From Bryobacterales bacterium (lineage in GTDB: Bacteria; Acidobacteriota; Terriglobia; Bryobacterales; Bryobacteraceae), in assembly GCA_003162425.1 (NCBI GenBank), contig PMOK01000039.1:1-38630 (forward strand): a DNA stretch of 38,630 bases, read 5' to 3'. The position numbers were made by a program, and so were the translations under genes. Positions 35,793 to 38,630 of this stretch are shown here, in pieces. Positions within the stretch are counted from its first letter, which is position 1; each line of letters opens with the position of its first letter. The notes beneath the pieces are model-generated. The model was not told the origin of the DNA and ran no database searches. It was given only the letters and a program-made list of their open reading frames with translations.

Positions 35793-36964
35793 CAATCGTT
35801 CGCTGCCACGGCGGTTTGTCCCAGCACCTGGTGGATCAGCTCGACGATCTCCTCGTTACGCAGACCCTTCTTACGGTCGGCGATCGCAGTGAAGCGGTGG
35901 TACAAATCGTCCAGCTCTGGTTTGTTGAGCTCGAATCCCAGGACTTCGGCGCGTTGGTGCAGCGCGTGCCGCCCGCTGTGTTTGCCCAGCACAAGCTTGC
36001 TTTCAGGGACACCGACTGAGGTCGGTTCGATGATTTCGTAGGTGGTCCGTTCCTTCAAATAGCCGTCCTGATGAATGCCCGCTTCATGCGCGAAGGCATT
36101 CTCGCCGACGATGGCTTTGTTCGGCTGCGGTCCAAACGTGATGGTTTGGGCGAGAAGCTGGCTGGTGGAATAAATCTGCTCGGTGACGATCTTGGTTTCA
36201 TACGGCAGCTTGTCGGGACGGGTTTTGAAGGCCATCACGATTTCCTCGAGCGCCGCATTGCCTGCCCGCTCGCCGATGCCGTTGATGGTGCACTCAATCT
36301 GACGGGCACCGGCTTGGACGGCAGCGATGGAATTGGCGACGGCCAGGCCCAAATCGTCGTGACAATGCACGCTGACGATGGCGCTCGGGCCGAGAGCCCG
36401 CACCATACGGCCGATCAGTGCGGCGTATTCTTCGGGGATCGAGTAGCCCACCGTGTCGGGAAGATTTACCGTGCGCGCTCCGGCCGCGACCACGGCGTGT
36501 GAGATTTGCTCCAGATAATCCCAGTCGGTTCGCGTGGCGTCTTCGGCCGAAAACTCGACATCATCGGTATGTTCGCGCGCCAATTCGACGGCGGCGACCG
36601 CTTCATCCAAAACCTGCTGGCGCGACTTCTTCAATTTGTATTTCAGATGGATGTCGCTGGTGGCGATGAAGGTGTGAATGCGAGGACGTTTCGCGTGCTT
36701 CAGAGCTGCTGCGGCGCGCTCGATGTCCGGCGTGTTGGCTCGTGCGAGTGCCGCTACCTGCGCCCATGGAAATTCGCGGCTCACGGCGACCACTGCTTCG
36801 TAGTCGCCTTCGGAAGCGATGGGGAAGCCGGCTTCCAGGATGTCGACCCCGAGTTCCACCAGTTTGCGTGCCAGCCGGAGCTTCTCCGGCACAGTCATGC
36901 TGCAACCGGGAGATTGTTCGCCGTCCCGGAGAGTGGTGTCAAAGAGGTAAACGCGATTCGGCAT
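35792..36964 (-). CDS. leuA: 2-isopropylmalate synthase, short form
   Basis: A 390-residue enzyme condensing acetyl-CoA and 2-oxoisovalerate. Catalytic segments: [17 protein letters not shown] at the start, [42 protein letters not shown] (metal ligands), and [11 protein letters not shown]. The ATG at 36964 has GGAGGA before it; an upstream start at 36988 lacks this. The protein ends soon after the linker helices ([16 protein letters not shown]) and lacks the roughly 130-residue C-terminal dimer domain through which leucine inhibits long-form enzymes. Position in a leuABCD operon makes this function likely, though short forms can also be citramalate or homocitrate synthases. Confidence 0.9.
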   Translation of the reverse strand: MPNRVYLFDTTLRDGEQSPGCSMTVPEKLRLARKLVELGVDILEAGFPIASEGDYEAVVAVSREFPWAQVAALARANTPDIERAAAALKHAKRPRIHTFIATSDIHLKYKLKKSRQQVLDEAVAAVELAREHTDDVEFSAEDATRTDWDYLEQISHAVVAAGARTVNLPDTVGYSIPEEYAALIGRMVRALGPSAIVSVHCHDDLGLAVANSIAAVQAGARQIECTINGIGERAGNAALEEIVMAFKTRPDKLPYETKIVTEQIYSTSQLLAQTITFGPQPNKAIVGENAFAHEAGIHQDGYLKERTTYEIIEPTSVGVPESKLVLGKHSGRHALHQRAEVLGFELNKPELDDLYHRFTAIADRKKGLRNEEIVELIHQVLGQTAVAAND

Positions 36965-37056
36965 GGGGTCCTCCAAGTCTTGCTTCAATTATCGGGGACG
37001 CGGCCTGATTTGGCAAATTTATAATGCGCGCTTGTTGAATAAAATATTATGATGCG

Positions 37057-37071
37057 ATAAACTTCGTTTAT
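37057..37071. promoter_or_regulatory. LysR-type operator candidate (T-N11-A dyad)
   Basis: ATAAAC-TTC-GTTTAT is a perfect dyad with the T-N11-A spacing typical of LysR regulators. It overlaps the start codon of the LysR gene and lies in the divergent leuA/LysR promoter region, so it could serve autorepression and leu control. Confidence 0.55.
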
Positions 37072-37945
37072 GGAACTGTACCCGTTGAAGGTTTTTATGA
37101 CGGTAGCTAGTGAGAAAAGCTTCTCCCGGGCTGGTGAAAAGCTACTACGGACGCAGCCGGCGGTCTCTCTCGCGGTTCAGAAGCTCGAGTCGGACTTGCA
37201 GGAGCGGCTGATCGATCGTTCCGGCAAGGAGCTGCTTTTGACCGATGCAGGCCGAATCGTTTACGAATACGCGCGCCGGTTCGAGAATCTGGAGGGGGAT
37301 CTGGAGGTCGCGCTAGCGGAGTTGCGCGATAACTCGGCGGGACGGCTAACGGTGGGCGCCAATGAATCGACGTCACTGTACTTGTTGGGGCACATCGAGC
37401 GCTATCGGCGCCTGTATCCAAAGGTGAAGGTGCAAGTACGGCGGTCGCTTTCGAGCAAGATTCCCTCGCAATTGATTGACGGCGACCTGGAGCTGGGCGT
37501 GATCAGCTACGATCCGGAGGATGACCGGTTGGTTTCGATGGTGTTGTTCACCGACCATCTGGCGTTCGTGGTTTCACCGGCGCACCGGTTTGCGAATCGC
37601 GCGAAGGTTTCCATCAGCGAACTGGGGATGGAAACGTTCATCGCTCACAATGTTTTGTCGCCGTATCGGGCGGTGGTGGTGAAGGAGTTTCAGCGGCACA
37701 AAGTGGCGCTCAATATGGACGTGGAGATGCCGACTGTGGAAACCATCCGGAAGATGGTGCAGCGGAATGAAGGCGTGGCGTTCCTGCCGCGCATGTGCGT
37801 GGAGCAGGAGTTGAAGCAGGACACGCTGCGGGAGGTGCGGGTGGAGGAGTTGAGCGTGGAGCGGAAGGTCCATCTGGTGTGTCCGGCCAAGCGGAGTTTG
37901 AGTCATGCGGCGAAGGCATTTTTGGAGTTGGTGAAGGGGGGCTAG
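37070..37945 (+). CDS. LysR family transcriptional regulator, divergent from leuABCD
   Basis: A 291-residue LysR regulator. The winged helix-turn-helix occupies residues about 4-62 (FMTVASEKSFSRAGEKLL, TQPAVSLAVQKLESDL), followed by a linker helix and a periplasmic-binding-like effector domain (LTVGANESTSLYLLGHIERY onward). It has no visible ribosome binding site. Divergent placement next to leuA suggests it controls the leu operon, with a leucine-pathway intermediate as likely co-inducer (inference by analogy). Confidence 0.9.
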   Translation: MELYPLKVFMTVASEKSFSRAGEKLLRTQPAVSLAVQKLESDLQERLIDRSGKELLLTDAGRIVYEYARRFENLEGDLEVALAELRDNSAGRLTVGANESTSLYLLGHIERYRRLYPKVKVQVRRSLSSKIPSQLIDGDLELGVISYDPEDDRLVSMVLFTDHLAFVVSPAHRFANRAKVSISELGMETFIAHNVLSPYRAVVVKEFQRHKVALNMDVEMPTVETIRKMVQRNEGVAFLPRMCVEQELKQDTLREVRVEELSVERKVHLVCPAKRSLSHAAKAFLELVKGG

Positions 37946-37957
37946 GGCTGCTTTGTT

Positions 37958-37999
37958 CGGGGCTGGGGACTCGGGGCTGGAGACTCGGGGCTGGGGACT
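37958..37999. repeat. 14-bp tandem repeat
   Basis: Three adjacent units of CGGGGCTGGRGACT (R is G or A) follow the LysR gene. Unrelated to the palindromic families. Confidence 0.75.
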
Positions 38000-38049
38000 T
38001 GGGATTGTCGTCGCGAACATCTTCGCCCGACAGCGCCCGGAGCTTTGGC

Positions 38050-38271
38050 CTAGGCCACGGCGTCGAGTTCCATGGTGGCTAAGATTGTAGGATCAGGAGC
38101 CAAGCCCAATTCTGCGAGGTTTTCGCCCTCGAGGTGAAGCCCGATCGCTTCACGGATGTTCAATGCCAGTTCGTCCAGGGTATCGCCCTCGGTAACCACC
38201 GGGAGGTCCAGGCACTCCGCGACGTACTTCTTTTCGCCCCGAAAGAATCGTACTTGGACGGTCCGCCTCAT
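38050..38271 (-). CDS. HicB-like antitoxin, orphan
   Basis: A 73-residue HicB-type protein: VRFFRGEKKYVAECLDLPVV, then VTEGDTLDELALNIREAIGL. The fold is a partial RNase H fold that neutralises HicA toxins. There is no HicA-like reading frame on either side, and the protein is short, without a DNA-binding extension. It may be a solitary antitoxin or a domestic regulator. Confidence 0.82.
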   Translation of the reverse strand: MRRTVQVRFFRGEKKYVAECLDLPVVTEGDTLDELALNIREAIGLHLEGENLAELGLAPDPTILATMELDAVA

Positions 38272-38344
38272 TTTTTATGAACCTTATCCTCACTGTACAG
38301 TAGTTGGTGCGTCGATAAATGACTATGCGAACCACCCTTGGCGA

Positions 38345-38548
38345 TCTCCGCTCGTCGGCGCAGGCGTACTAGCGTCATTGGCGCTGGGCCGGCTGGTGGA
38401 GAGTCAGTTGTTCAGCATCAAAGCGAACGATCCAATGGTGATGCTCGTGGCGGTCGGCGTCATCATCAGCGTGACAGCGCTGGCCGCTTATGTGCCCGCG
38501 CGGCGCGCCACCGGAATTGATCCGATGAACGCGCTGCGGTATGAGTAG
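38345..38548 (+). pseudogene. ADOP-type permease, C-terminal fragment
   Basis: About 65 residues matching the extreme C-terminus of ADOP/MacB permeases: ALGRLVESQLFSIKANDP, a membrane segment, then AAYVPARRATGIDPMNALRYE and the stop. Nothing of the rest of the gene is upstream; instead the HicB promoter region lies there. It is a different copy from the fragment at 3682-4874. Confidence 0.78.
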
Positions 38549-38630
38549 CCGGTTGGCACGCGAAAGCTCCCAATTAGTTTTCCCGAGATTGCTCAATTTG
38601 CATTCCTTAGTGGGGCGGTCCCCCTGGACC

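Noticed and set aside
38272..38345. HicA toxin gene beside HicB
   Set aside because: No frame of about 60 codons with HicA features on either strand around the gene.

Overview
The window looks like a chromosomal segment of an Acidobacteriota genome, most likely the Solibacterales/Bryobacterales group. Pointers are a secreted protein ending in the domain first described from Solibacter (TIGR03437), remnants of two permeases of the acidobacterial duplicated orphan permease (ADOP) type, a DUF1800/DUF1501 secreted pair, PEP-CTERM sorting tails, and a TonB receptor with a carboxypeptidase-regulatory N-terminal domain. This placement comes from reading, not from a database search.

Layout. 1-4.9 kb: DUF1800 and DUF1501 secreted proteins, then a scrambled junction of two PEP-CTERM remnants and a frameshifted ADOP permease. 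4.9-10.2 kb: DUF2277 protein, small membrane protein, S41-like secreted protease, TIGR03437 protein, periplasmic glutathione peroxidase. 10.3-12.7 kb: the three activities of the NHEJ enzyme LigD (phosphoesterase, ligase, polymerase) as three coupled genes. 12.7-14.6 kb: ABC-2 exporter. 14.7-15.3 kb: a peroxiredoxin whose peroxidatic cysteine codon is TGA, followed by a SECIS-like hairpin; this is the strongest candidate for something special. 15.3-20.1 kb: glycine cleavage operon gcvT-gcvH-gcvPA-gcvPB behind a STAS protein gene. 20.1-23.8 kb: an accretion site at tRNA-Val, where three copies of the STAS-start/tRNA-upstream segment separate two small cargo blocks (hypothetical proteins plus a beheaded integrase; a Fic gene broken inside its catalytic motif). 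23.8-32.3 kb: small secreted proteins, a large hybrid histidine kinase, a class A beta-lactamase-like hydrolase, a TonB receptor with a Cys/His/Met-rich partner, and a transposase remnant. 32.7-38 kb: leuABCD operon divergent from a LysR regulator. 38-38.6 kb: an orphan HicB-like protein and a second ADOP fragment.

A recurring theme is short dispersed palindromes. Several families occur between genes, and in three cases (LigD polymerase, GcvPB, LeuB) the repeat itself supplies the last codons and the stop codon. The window contains both well-kept metabolic operons (gcv, leu) and zones of decay and accretion at 3.1-4.9 kb, 20.1-23.8 kb, 32.1-32.7 kb and 38.3-38.6 kb.
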